DNA from: CAZRRV01 sp964406705
GTDB taxonomy: Bacteria > Bacillota > Clostridia > Oscillospirales > Acutalibacteraceae
Assembly: GCA_964406705.1 (NCBI GenBank)
Contig: CAYOSS010000033.1
Span: 1-17,297 of the forward strand
Length of the DNA: 17,297 bases
Reading direction: 5' to 3'
In this document: in pieces, positions 7,510-15,070 of the stretch
Position numbering within the stretch: position 1 is the stretch's first letter
Layout: each line of letters begins with the position of its first letter
Program-made: the position numbers and the translations under genes
The notes under the pieces: model-generated
The model's database searches: none
The model's input: the letters and a program-made list of their open reading frames with translations, nothing else
Told to the model about the DNA's origin: nothing

Positions 7510-8399
7510 CCGGGGTCCGGCTGGGGGCGGAACCGACCGCGCGGGAGCGGGGGCGAGACTACGCGACCGGGGGCGAGACTTCTCGCCGGGGAGTAGGGCA
7601 AGCCCGCCCGCCCGGGGGACTGGGCGAGATGACGCAACCGGGAATAGGGTCGACCACTCGGGGACCGGGCGAGACCGCTCAATCGCTATCTGACAGTGCT
7701 TTGACTCGCCCTACGCGGGCAAGGTCAACCGACCGGGGAGAGGGATTGACTGTTCAGTCGTTATGTGACGGTACCCGATCCGCTCCGCGCGGCTCAAATC
7801 AGCCGCCCGGGGACAGGGCGAGACTGACCGGGGACGGGGCAAGACTTACCGCCCGGGGAGTAGGGCAAGCCCGCCCGCCCGGGGGACTGGGCGAGATGAC
7901 GCAACCGGGAATAGGGTCGACCACTCGGGGACCGGGCGAGACCGCTCAATCGCTATCTGACAGTGCTTTGACTCGCCCTACGCGGGCAAGGTCAACCGAC
8001 CGGGGAGAGGGATTGACTGTTCAGTCGTTATGTGACGGTACCCGATCCGCTCCGCGCGGCTCAAATCAGCCGTCCGGGGACAGGGCGAGATTGTTCAGTC
8101 GTTACGCGGCGGCGCGTTGACCCGCCTCGCACGGGCTAAATCAGCCACCTGAGCGCAGGGCAGACCGCGCGACCGGGGACAGAGCGAGAACGACCGGGAG
8201 CGGGGGTGAGACCTCCTGCTCGGGGTCAGGGCAGTCCGCGCTATCGTCAAGCGGCGGTGCCCCGATCAGCCCCACACGGGCAAAACTGACCACCGGGGAC
8301 CGGGCGAGACCGTTCAGCCGTTACGCGGCGGCGCCCGACCAGCCCCGTACACAGGGAAACACGAACCGCTCATCCGAAAACACGAGAGGGGGTGCCGCG
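7510..8399. repeat. dnaJ-mnmE gap: interleaved 24-bp and ~75-bp degenerate repeats
   Basis: No gene is supported. The region mixes copies of a ~24-base word around CCGGGGACNGGGCGAGAC with a ~75-base unit of consensus roughly GAGACCGTTCAGTCGTTA, then GCGGCGGTGC, a GCCC...GGGC hairpin and AATCAACC. The larger units begin near 7671, 7741, 7938, 8008, 8087, 8231 and 8306. The last one abuts the mnmE ribosome binding site. A 163-codon open frame (7629-8120) runs through the exact duplication but has no ribosome binding site and no recognisable domain. No clear promoter or terminator with a T-tract was found, although mnmE presumably needs a promoter here. Confidence 0.75.
7586..8090 (+). repeat. 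Near-identical 238-bp direct repeat, offset 267 bp
   Basis: Bases 7586-7823 recur at 7853-8090 with a single difference (C at 7806, T at 8073). The copies are separated by 29 bases that themselves contain the CCGGGGACGGGGCAAGAC word. The flanking units are much more diverged, so this duplication is the most recent event in the array. Confidence 0.95.
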
Positions 8400-10964
8400 A
8401 TGCCCGCGACAGTAGCCGCCGTCTCCACCCCGCCGGGGGAGGGGGGCATCGGTGTCGTGCGGATAAGCGGTCCTTCGGCGTTCGGCGTGGCGGACGGGGT
8501 CTTCAGAAGCTTCTCCGGCAAGAGGGTTGCCGATATTCCGGGCTACACCGCGCTCTACGGGCGGGTGTACGACGGGGACGAGGAGTTGGACGAGGCGGTC
8601 GCGCTGAAATTCGCCTCCCCCAAAAGCTACACCGGCGAGGACGTGGCGGAGATTTCCTGCCACGGAGGGGCGTATGTCACGGGGCGGGTGCTGAGAGCCG
8701 TGCTTCGCGCGGGGGCGGAACCCGCAGGTCCCGGGGAGTTCACCCGGAGGGCGTACTTAAACGGAAAAATGGATCTCACCCGGGCCGAGGCGGTGGCGGA
8801 CATTATAGCGGCGGACGGCGACGCCGCGCTGCGCGAGGCTCTCCGGGCGAGGGAAGGGGCGGTCTACAGAGAAGCGGAGCGTGTAAAGGGAATGCTGCTC
8901 GTCCCCGCCTCAAGGATAGCCGCCTACTGTGACGAGCCGGATGAGCCGGAGGAGTTCGCCGGGATCAGCAGCGTGGAGAGCGAGCTTTCGGAGGCCGTCG
9001 CCGCTCTGGACGCGCTCTTACGCGGGTACGAGAGCGGGAAAATTCGGCGGAGGGGCGCGTCGGCGGTGATAGCCGGCAAGCCCAACGTGGGCAAGTCCAC
9101 CCTGATGAACCTGCTTTCCGGCGAGGAACGCTCCATAGTCACGGAGCGAGCCGGCACCACGCGGGACGTGATAGAGGAAGCCGTGAACCTCGGCGGGGTG
9201 AAGCTGGTCCTCTCGGACACGGCGGGGCTGCGAGACACCCCCGACCCCGTGGAACGGGCCGGCGTCCGGCGCGCCAAGGAGAAGTTGGACGGCGCGGATA
9301 TAGTCCTGGCCGTGTTTGACGCCTCGCGTCCTTTCGACGCCGAGGATAGGGCGGTGTACGGGCTTTGCCGCTCAAAACGCCACGTACTGATACTTAATAA
9401 GGCGGATTTGTTAGGAAGCGGCGGGGCGGCTGACGGGGTGACCGGCGGTGTGCCCGGCGGCGCGGCTAACCTTTCTGCCGGCGCGGATGTTTCCGTTGGC
9501 ACAGGCTGGGCGCCCGGTGGGACGGCTGCCGCGAACGGGCTTCCCGGCGGCGGGGTTGGCTTAGGAAACCCACTTGGCGGGTCGGTTGGCGTGGCTGGTT
9601 TCCCCACTGGTGTGGGTGATTTCGGCGGTGTGCCCGACGGCGGGGTTGGCTTAGGAAACCCGCTTGGCGGGTCGGCTGATGCGGTTGGCTCTCCCGCTGC
9701 CTCGGGCAGCTCGGATATCTTGGCACGTGGCGCGGCGGGCGCGGGCGGATCCCCTGTTGACGGGAACGGCTCGATAGGCGGTTCAACCGGCGTGGGTTTT
9801 ACCGGTGGCGTGGATGGCTTCGGCGGCTCTTTCGGCGGCTCGGTTGTCGCTGATAAATCTCCCGGAGGGTCGCCCGACCCCCAAAGACCCCCCGGCGTTG
9901 GGGTCGGAGGGGCGCCTGACGTGGGCGGCTTTCCCGGCGATGGAGCTGGCACGGGCGGCTTTCCCGGCGGCGGGGTTGACCCGGATAGCTCGCTTAGCGG
10001 GTCGGTTGGCACGGTTGGTTTCCCCATTAGTGGGGACGGCGCGAACTTAGGCGGGGCGCCCGGTGGGACGGCTGTCAACGAGGTAAACCGGGATGGCGTG
10101 CTCGGCGGCGTTGCCGGTTTCCCCGTTGAAGCGGTCGGCGTGTGTGATCCCGGCGGCGTGTGCGGCTCCTCCATTAGTGAAGGCGGCTTGGATAATATGC
10201 CCGGCGGGGCGAATAATCTGTTCGGCGGCGCGGGTGGCTCAGCTGGTGCCGATAACGCCTGGGGCGGCTTGTCTAATCCTCAAAGATTCCCCGGCGTTGG
10301 GATCGGAGGGGCGCCTGACGTGGGCGGCTTTCCCGGCGATGGAGCTGGCGCGGGCGGCTTGCCCGACGGAATGGGCAGCTCGCTCGGCGATGCGGTTGGA
10401 TCCCCCAACAGTGGGGACGGCGCGAACTTAGGCGACGCGCTCGGCGGCGTGTGCGGCTCCCCTGCCGACTCATTTGTTAGCACGAGCGGCTTCCCTGTTG
10501 GCGGGGTTGGCCCGTTCGGCGGGGCGGGTGGCTCAGCTGGCGCTGATAAAGCCCCCGGCGGATTGCCCGATCCCCAAAGACCCGCCGGCTCTGTCGATAC
10601 CGCTGCCGCGATCCCCTCCCCCGCGAACCCCTACCCCGCGCTGTTCGGGGAACGGGCGGTGGCGATTTCCGCCAAGGAGGGGAGAGGGCTGGACGAGCTC
10701 TCCCGGACCGTCCGGGAAGCCCTCGGAGTTGCCGGCAGCGACGGGGACACCGCCACGCTTTGCGGCGAGCGGCAGTATTCCTGCGTGGCGCGGGCGAGGG
10801 ACGCGGCGTGCTCCGCCCTTTCCGCTTTGCGGGGCGGGGTGACCCTCGACGCGGTGGGCGTGCTGATAGGCGACGCGCTGGAGCCGCTTTTGGAGCTTAC
10901 CGGGGAGCGGGTCAGCGACGAGGTGACCGACGAGGTGTTCCGCCGGTTCTGCGTGGGCAAGTAG
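8400..10964 (+). CDS. mnmE: tRNA modification GTPase MnmE with a ~410-residue glycine-rich insertion between G4 and G5
   Basis: MnmE works with MnmG to add the (carboxy)methylaminomethyl group to wobble U34 of certain tRNAs. The N-terminal folate-binding domain starts VAAVSTPPGEGGIG, and a helical domain follows. The GTPase domain has G1 GKPNVGKST (226-234), G2 TTRD (253-256), G3 DTAG (273-276), G4 NKAD (333-336) and G5 SAK (757-759). The protein ends with canonical FCVGK, whose cysteine is needed for catalysis. All conserved parts are intact, but the length is 854 against about 450. The excess is residues ~340-750, Gly/Pro/Ala/Val/Asp-rich repeats such as GGFPGDGAG and LGNPLGGS, where relatives have about 25 residues. 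The frame is open throughout. The start follows GAGAGGGGG. mnmG follows after 21 bases. Confidence 0.95.
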   Translation: MPATVAAVSTPPGEGGIGVVRISGPSAFGVADGVFRSFSGKRVADIPGYTALYGRVYDGDEELDEAVALKFASPKSYTGEDVAEISCHGGAYVTGRVLRAVLRAGAEPAGPGEFTRRAYLNGKMDLTRAEAVADIIAADGDAALREALRAREGAVYREAERVKGMLLVPASRIAAYCDEPDEPEEFAGISSVESELSEAVAALDALLRGYESGKIRRRGASAVIAGKPNVGKSTLMNLLSGEERSIVTERAGTTRDVIEEAVNLGGVKLVLSDTAGLRDTPDPVERAGVRRAKEKLDGADIVLAVFDASRPFDAEDRAVYGLCRSKRHVLILNKADLLGSGGAADGVTGGVPGGAANLSAGADVSVGTGWAPGGTAAANGLPGGGVGLGNPLGGSVGVAGFPTGVGDFGGVPDGGVGLGNPLGGSADAVGSPAASGSSDILARGAAGAGGSPVDGNGSIGGSTGVGFTGGVDGFGGSFGGSVVADKSPGGSPDPQRPPGVGVGGAPDVGGFPGDGAGTGGFPGGGVDPDSSLSGSVGTVGFPISGDGANLGGAPGGTAVNEVNRDGVLGGVAGFPVEAVGVCDPGGVCGSSISEGGLDNMPGGANNLFGGAGGSAGADNAWGGLSNPQRFPGVGIGGAPDVGGFPGDGAGAGGLPDGMGSSLGDAVGSPNSGDGANLGDALGGVCGSPADSFVSTSGFPVGGVGPFGGAGGSAGADKAPGGLPDPQRPAGSVDTAAAIPSPANPYPALFGERAVAISAKEGRGLDELSRTVREALGVAGSDGDTATLCGERQYSCVARARDAACSALSALRGGVTLDAVGVLIGDALEPLLELTGERVSDEVTDEVFRRFCVGK
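9417..10649 (+). repeat. In-frame low-complexity repeat block inside mnmE
   Basis: This DNA encodes the glycine-rich insertion. It contains nested direct repeats. A 71-base segment at 9890-9960 recurs at 10289-10359, offset 399 bases (133 codons), with two differences, both changing amino acids. GGCGGGGTTGGCTTAGGAAA recurs at about 9550 and 9640. A CCCCAAAGACCC-type word occurs near 9879, 10278 and 10572. CGGCGGCTTTCCCGG-like words repeat about every 30 bases. It has no stop codon in the mnmE frame over 1.2 kb. Confidence 0.9.
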
Positions 10965-10985
10965 CGGGGAAGGGGGTGGCGAGCC

Positions 10986-12860
10986 GTGAGCTTCGAGGCT
11001 GAAAGCGGCGACATAGCGGTAATCGGCGCGGGGCACGCGGGTGTCGAGGCGGCTCTCGCGGCGGCGAAAATGGGCTGCCGGACTTTTCTCTTCGCGCTGA
11101 ACCTCGATTCCGTCGCGAATATGCCCTGCAACCCCTCCATAGGCGGGACGGCTAAGGGTCACCTTGTGCGCGAGGTGGACGCGCTGGGCGGCGAGATGGG
11201 CCGCGCCGCCGACCGCAACACCCTCCAGAGCCGTATGCTCAATCGGGGGAAGGGCCCGGCGGTGCAGAGCCTTCGCGCCCAGGTTGACAGACGCGCCTAT
11301 TCCGGCGATATGAAGCACGTCTGCGAAAGACAGGAGAACCTTTTTCTAAAACAGGCCGAGATTACCGACCTCGCGCGCGGGGCGGGGGTCTGGCGGCTCA
11401 CGACGCGGCTGGGCGCGGTGTACACCGTGAAAGCCGTGATAATCGCGACGGGGACATTCTTGCGGGGGAAGATTTACGTGGGCGAGGAGTGTTACCCCGG
11501 CGGCCCGGACGGTATGCCGGCGGCGGGGGCGCTCGCGGGCGCCGTCCGGTCGCTCGGGATCCCCCTGCGGCGCTTTAAGACCGGCACGCCGGCGCGGGTA
11601 CTGCGGCGAAGCGTGGATTTTGGTCGCCTTATGCCCCAGCCGGGGGACGAAAACCCCGTCCCCTTCAGCTTTTCCGCCGAAAAACCCCCCGTCAACAGCG
11701 AGATGTGCTACATCACCTACACGAACGGGGAGACCCGCCGGGTGATTTTGGCGAACCTCCACCGCTCCCCGCTCTACTCCGGGAAGATAGAGGGTGTGGG
11801 TCCGCGCTACTGCCCCAGCATAGAGGACAAGATGGTCCGCTTTCCCGATAAGGAGCGGCACCAGCTCTTTATAGAGCCCTGCGGCCGGGACACCGAGGAG
11901 ATGTACCTTCAGGGGATGTCGTCCTCCCTGCCGCTCGACGTGCAGATGGCGTTTTACCGCACCATACCGGGCCTCGAGCGGGTGGAGCTCACCCGCCCGG
12001 CCTACGCCATAGAGTACGACTGCGCCGACCCCACGGCGCTGCTGCCCACTCTCGAGGTGAAGGGCCTGCCGGGGCTGTTCGGCGCGGGGCAGTTTAACGG
12101 TTCCTCCGGGTACGAGGAGGCGGCGGCTCAGGGCATAGTCGCCGGGATCAACGCCGCCCGTCTTGTAAAGGGTATGGAGCCTATGGTGCTGCCCCGGTCG
12201 GGCTCGTACATAGGTACGCTCATTGACGATCTTGTCACCAAGGGCTGCACCGACCCTTACAGGATGATGACCTCGCGCTCCGAGTACCGGCTGACGCTGC
12301 GTCAGGACAACGCGGACGAGAGGCTCACCCCCATAGGGCGGGAGAACGGGCTGGTGGGCGACGCCGACTGGGAGAGCTTCTTACGGCGAAAATCGCAAAA
12401 AGAGAGCGAAATAAAGCGGCTGGGGGCGGTTACCCTCCCGCCGGGCGACGGGATAAACGCCTTTTTGCGGGAGCGGGGGACGGCGGAGCTTAAAACCGGG
12501 GCGAGCCTCTCGGAGCTTCTCACCCGCCCGCAGGTGAGTTATTCATCTCTCGCGGGGTTTGATAAGGACCGCCCGCCCCTGCCCGATACCGTGGCGGAGA
12601 AGGTCGAGACGGAGATAAAGTACCGGGGCTATATCGAGAGGGAAAACGCCCGGGCGGGGCGGCTCCGGGCGATGGAGAGCAAGCCCCTGCCCCCCGATCT
12701 CGATTATACGAAGATAAAAGGGCTCAGGCTCGAGGCGGTGGAGAAGCTCGGCAAAATAAAGCCGCTGAGCGTCGGGCAGGCGAGCGGGATTTCCGGGGTT
12801 ACCCCGGCGGATATATCTGTGCTGCTGGTGTGGCTGAAGACCCACACCGAGCGGTGTTAG
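10986..12860 (+). CDS. mnmG: tRNA uridine-5-carboxymethylaminomethyl modification enzyme MnmG (GidA)
   Basis: FAD- and NADH-dependent partner of MnmE in U34 modification. The 624 residues are the normal length. The FAD-binding motif is IGAGHAGVEAA (13-23). Family signatures follow: MPCNPSIGGTAKGHLVREVD, LNRGKGPAVQSLRAQ, ATGTFLRGKI, RYCPSIEDKMVRFPDK and GQFNGSSGYEEAAAQG, then the C-terminal helical domain that contacts MnmE, ending in helix-rich YRGYIERE and KIKPLSVGQASGISGV. The start is GTG at 10986, preceded by AAGGGGGTGG (10970-10979); no in-frame ATG lies nearby. It follows mnmE by 21 bases and is followed after 14 bases by the NUDIX gene, so the three probably form one transcript. rsmG (gidB), often next, is not here. 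Confidence 0.97.
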   Translation: MSFEAESGDIAVIGAGHAGVEAALAAAKMGCRTFLFALNLDSVANMPCNPSIGGTAKGHLVREVDALGGEMGRAADRNTLQSRMLNRGKGPAVQSLRAQVDRRAYSGDMKHVCERQENLFLKQAEITDLARGAGVWRLTTRLGAVYTVKAVIIATGTFLRGKIYVGEECYPGGPDGMPAAGALAGAVRSLGIPLRRFKTGTPARVLRRSVDFGRLMPQPGDENPVPFSFSAEKPPVNSEMCYITYTNGETRRVILANLHRSPLYSGKIEGVGPRYCPSIEDKMVRFPDKERHQLFIEPCGRDTEEMYLQGMSSSLPLDVQMAFYRTIPGLERVELTRPAYAIEYDCADPTALLPTLEVKGLPGLFGAGQFNGSSGYEEAAAQGIVAGINAARLVKGMEPMVLPRSGSYIGTLIDDLVTKGCTDPYRMMTSRSEYRLTLRQDNADERLTPIGRENGLVGDADWESFLRRKSQKESEIKRLGAVTLPPGDGINAFLRERGTAELKTGASLSELLTRPQVSYSSLAGFDKDRPPLPDTVAEKVETEIKYRGYIERENARAGRLRAMESKPLPPDLDYTKIKGLRLEAVEKLGKIKPLSVGQASGISGVTPADISVLLVWLKTHTERC

Positions 12861-12874
12861 TGGGAGGAACAGTT

Positions 12875-13414
12875 ATGGATATGATTGAGGAGACCCTGTC
12901 GCGGGAGACCGTCTTCAAGGGGGACATCATCGAGGTGCGCCGCGATACCGCGCGCCTGCCGAACGGGGACGTCGCTTCCCGCGAGGTGGTGGCGCACCCC
13001 GGGGGAGTGTGCGTGGTGCCGCTTTGCGACAACGGCGACGTGCTGTTAATAAGGCAGTTTCGCTACCCGTTCGGAAGGGTGCTGTTGGAGGTCCCCGCCG
13101 GGAAGCGGGAGCCCAAAGAGACCCCCTTCGCCTGCGGGATCAGGGAGCTTAGCGAGGAGATGGGCGTAAAGGCCGAGACCTACCGTTCTCTGGGGGAGCT
13201 GTACCCGACGCCCGGCTACTGCGGGGAGGTTATCACTATGTACCTCGCCACGGGGCTGACCTTCGGCGAGGCTCACCCCGACAAGGACGAGCTGCTGGAG
13301 GTCGTGAGGATGCCGCTTAAGCGGGCGGTTGAGATGGTGCTCGACGGCGAGATCCCCGACGCCAAGACCCAGACGGCCCTCCTCAAGGCGCGTATGATAG
13401 GGTACGGCGGGTAA
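12875..13414 (+). CDS. NUDIX hydrolase, ADP-ribose pyrophosphatase type
   Basis: A 179-residue NUDIX hydrolase, probably cleaving ADP-ribose to AMP and ribose 5-phosphate. The Nudix box spans 76-98 and fits the consensus fully: G76, E82, then RELSEEMGV (90-98), with the metal-binding REUxEE core. The N-terminal dimerisation beta strands (FKGDIIEVRRDTARLPNG) and the prolines shortly after the box (ELYPTPGYCGE, 108-116) are typical of the ADPRase (NudF) group, as is LIRQFRYPFGRVLLEVPAG. I chose the ATG at 12875 because GGGAGG (12862-12867) precedes it and the family N-terminus fits. An in-frame ATG at 12830 would overlap mnmG by 31 bases and add an unrelated sequence. It is likely co-transcribed with mnmE-mnmG. 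Exact substrate is inferred. Confidence 0.9.
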   Translation: MDMIEETLSRETVFKGDIIEVRRDTARLPNGDVASREVVAHPGGVCVVPLCDNGDVLLIRQFRYPFGRVLLEVPAGKREPKETPFACGIRELSEEMGVKAETYRSLGELYPTPGYCGEVITMYLATGLTFGEAHPDKDELLEVVRMPLKRAVEMVLDGEIPDAKTQTALLKARMIGYGG

Positions 13415-13830
13415 GGATCCGCGCCGCGCTTTTGGGTTTTGGGTGGATAAGGTTCCCCGCCCCGGCGATCGAGGGCTTCCGGGGGATAGGGTTTCCCGGT
13501 TCGGCGGTTGGGACCCTCGGGAAAGATCCCGTGTCCCGGCGACTGAGGCTTTCGGGGAAAGACCCCGCGCCCCGGCGGTTGGGGCTTTCGGGGAAAGACT
13601 CCGTGCCGCCGATTGAAGGTTTGGCGGATAGGGTTCTCTGACCCCGGCGATTGAGGCTTCCGGGAGATAGGTTTTCCCGGTCCGGCGGTTGGGGCTTTCT
13701 GGGGAGCGCGACTCCGCGGCCCGCCGCTTGGGGCTTCCCAAGGGCTGCGGCCCCGGTTTGGGGGCGTGCCCGCCGGTTGACCGCCGATTTTAAGCCCCCG
13801 GGAGCGAGACCCCTCCACGGAGCGTGAAAG
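13415..13830. repeat. Degenerate ~36-40-bp tandem array in the convergent NUDIX-ferredoxin gap
   Basis: From about 13460 to 13770 there are eight or so copies of a unit close to CCCGGCGATTGAGGCTTTC followed by GGGGAAAGATCCCG. Units begin near 13460, 13501, 13535, 13571, 13606, 13643 and 13681, with a further degraded copy near 13721. A higher-order period is visible: the block starting 13460 (with GGGATAGGGTTTCCCGGTTCGGCGG) is echoed at 13643. The open frames on both strands here lack ribosome binding sites and look incidental. No gene is supported. Confidence 0.75.
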
Positions 13831-13869
13831 AACACAAGAAAACCCGCCCGCCGGTAAGAGGCGGACGGG
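13831..13869 (-). terminator. Intrinsic terminator of the ferredoxin gene
   Basis: On the minus strand CCCGTCCGCC pairs with GGCGGGCGGG (10 bp including one G-T pair, loop of seven) at 13860-13869/13843-13852. It is followed by TTTTCTTGTGTT. It lies 33 bases past the ferredoxin stop codon. Confidence 0.88.
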
Positions 13870-13902
13870 GGAGGGTGATGAGGATCGCTGCCGTCGTGGC
13901 GT

Positions 13903-14070
13903 CTACTCCGAGATCGCCTCTACGGGGCAGCCGTCGGCGCAGGTGCCGCAGGAAATGCACTTATCCGGATCGATCACGAACTGGGTTTCCTCCTCGGTGA
14001 TCGCCTCCACCGGACAGTTGGCGGCGCAGGTGCCGCACTTCACGCACCCGTCGGAAATGACATATGCCAT
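13903..14070 (-). CDS. Clostridial-type 2[4Fe-4S] ferredoxin
   Basis: A 55-residue low-potential electron carrier, starting MAYVISDGCVKCGTC. Two complete CxxCxxCxxxCP cluster motifs are visible: C9, C12, C15, C19 with P20, and C38, C41, C44, C48 with P49. The two halves are nearly symmetric (PVEAI after each), as in classic clostridial ferredoxins of about 55 residues. The start ATG follows GGGAGGTGA. The gene has its own promoter (TTGCGT, 17 bases, TATAAT) and a strong terminator, so it is a single-gene transcript. It runs divergently from the lipoprotein gene. Its redox partners cannot be inferred from neighbours. Such ferredoxins serve pyruvate:ferredoxin oxidoreductase and hydrogenases in anaerobes. 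Confidence 0.97.
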   Translation of the reverse strand: MAYVISDGCVKCGTCAANCPVEAITEEETQFVIDPDKCISCGTCADGCPVEAISE

Positions 14071-14104
14071 CGAAATTCACCTCCCTTGCGAAGTCGGTCC
14101 AACT

Positions 14105-14133
14105 ATTATAACAAATTTTCCGCAAAAACGCAA
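14105..14133 (-). promoter_or_regulatory. Sigma-A promoter of the ferredoxin gene
   Basis: Minus strand TTGCGT (14128-14133), 17-base spacer and a perfect TATAAT (14105-14110), 35 bases before the ferredoxin ATG. This 93-base divergent gap is free of the repeats that fill the neighbouring gaps. Confidence 0.8.
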
Positions 14134-14163
14134 GAGAAATTTTCCCCGAAAGGCGGGCCGTCT

Positions 14164-15066
14164 ATGAAAAAATTCCTCGCCGCCGCGTTCGCGGTCCTGT
14201 TGCTGTTATGCTGCGGGTGCGTGCCGCTCACCCCGGGAGAGGAACCCGCCCCGGCGGAACCCTTAGACGAGACGCTCACCGTCTACTTCCTCGACGTCGG
14301 GCAGGCGGACTGCGTATATCTGCGGCTGCCGGGCGGGCGCAACGCGCTGATCGACGCCGGCAACAACTCCGACGGTCCGCTTATAGCGGATTTTCTTAAG
14401 AAACAGGGCGTTAAAAAACTTGATTATCTGATCCTCACCCACCCGCACGAGGACCACATAGGCGGCGCGGACGACATCATACGCGCGTTTACCCTGGGCG
14501 AGGTGTATATGCCCCGGGTGAAGGACAGTATTGTCCCCGCCACCGCCACTTACGAGGAAGTGCTTGACGCGCTTTCCGAGAGCGGCGCGCCGGTCCACGC
14601 CGCCAGGGCCGGGACCGACATAATAGACGACGGCGACCTGCGAGCCGTCATCCTCTCGCCCTCGGGCGATTATTCGGAGCTGAATCACTACTCCGTGGTG
14701 GTGCGGCTCACCTACGGGAGCGTCTCTTTCCTCTTCACCGGGGACGCGGAGGCGAAAAACGAGCGCGAGATGCTGGACGCCGGCTACGACCTCTCGGCGG
14801 ACGTGCTGAAGGTCGGTCATCACGGGAGCGACTACTCCTCGACCGATGAGTTCCTGCGGGCGGTTTCCCCCCGTTACGCGGTGATTTCGGTGGGGGAGGG
14901 CAACCGCTACGACCACCCCTCCCCGGACACCGAGGAGAGGCTTTACGGCACCGGGGTGGAGCGCGTCTGGCGCACGGATCTTGACGGCACCGTGGTGGCG
15001 GAGTGCGACGGTTCGTCGTGTAAGATGACCGCCGATCCGGGCATTATGCTGGACGGAGCGAGGTAG
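14164..15066 (+). CDS. ComEC/Rec2-like metallo-beta-lactamase-fold protein, probable lipoprotein
   Basis: A 300-residue MBL-fold hydrolase resembling the C-terminal domain of ComEC, without the channel part. It opens with MKKFLAAAFAVLLLLCCGC, a signal peptide whose likely lipidated residue is C19; the -3 position is cysteine rather than Leu, so the lipobox is not perfect. The domain has VYFLDVGQADC (40-50), the metal motif THPHEDH (92-98), FTGDAE (191-196) and LKVGHHGSDYSS (215-226), the typical HHGS signature. The ATG at 14164 is chosen because it gives the signal peptide and follows AAAGGCGG; an in-frame ATG at 14086 would add 26 unrelated residues. It is expected at the cell surface. Substrate (nucleic acid, phosphodiester or other) is unknown. 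PgeF follows after four bases. Confidence 0.88.
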   Translation: MKKFLAAAFAVLLLLCCGCVPLTPGEEPAPAEPLDETLTVYFLDVGQADCVYLRLPGGRNALIDAGNNSDGPLIADFLKKQGVKKLDYLILTHPHEDHIGGADDIIRAFTLGEVYMPRVKDSIVPATATYEEVLDALSESGAPVHAARAGTDIIDDGDLRAVILSPSGDYSELNHYSVVVRLTYGSVSFLFTGDAEAKNEREMLDAGYDLSADVLKVGHHGSDYSSTDEFLRAVSPRYAVISVGEGNRYDHPSPDTEERLYGTGVERVWRTDLDGTVVAECDGSSCKMTADPGIMLDGAR

Positions 15067-15070
15067 CGCG

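Noticed and set aside
7770..7810. GGCTCAAATCAGCC words look like tRNA T-arms.
   Set aside because: No acceptor stem, anticodon arm or CCA end can be placed around them; they are part of the repeat units.
7629..8120. A 163-codon open frame across the 238-bp duplication, with an 89-residue internal repeat.
   Set aside because: No ribosome binding site, no recognisable domain, arginine/threonine-rich composition typical of incidental frames, and it lies in an array that continues on both sides without coding potential.
13432..13835. Proline/arginine-rich frames on both strands in the NUDIX-ferredoxin gap.
   Set aside because: They follow the tandem array in several frames at once, without ribosome binding sites.
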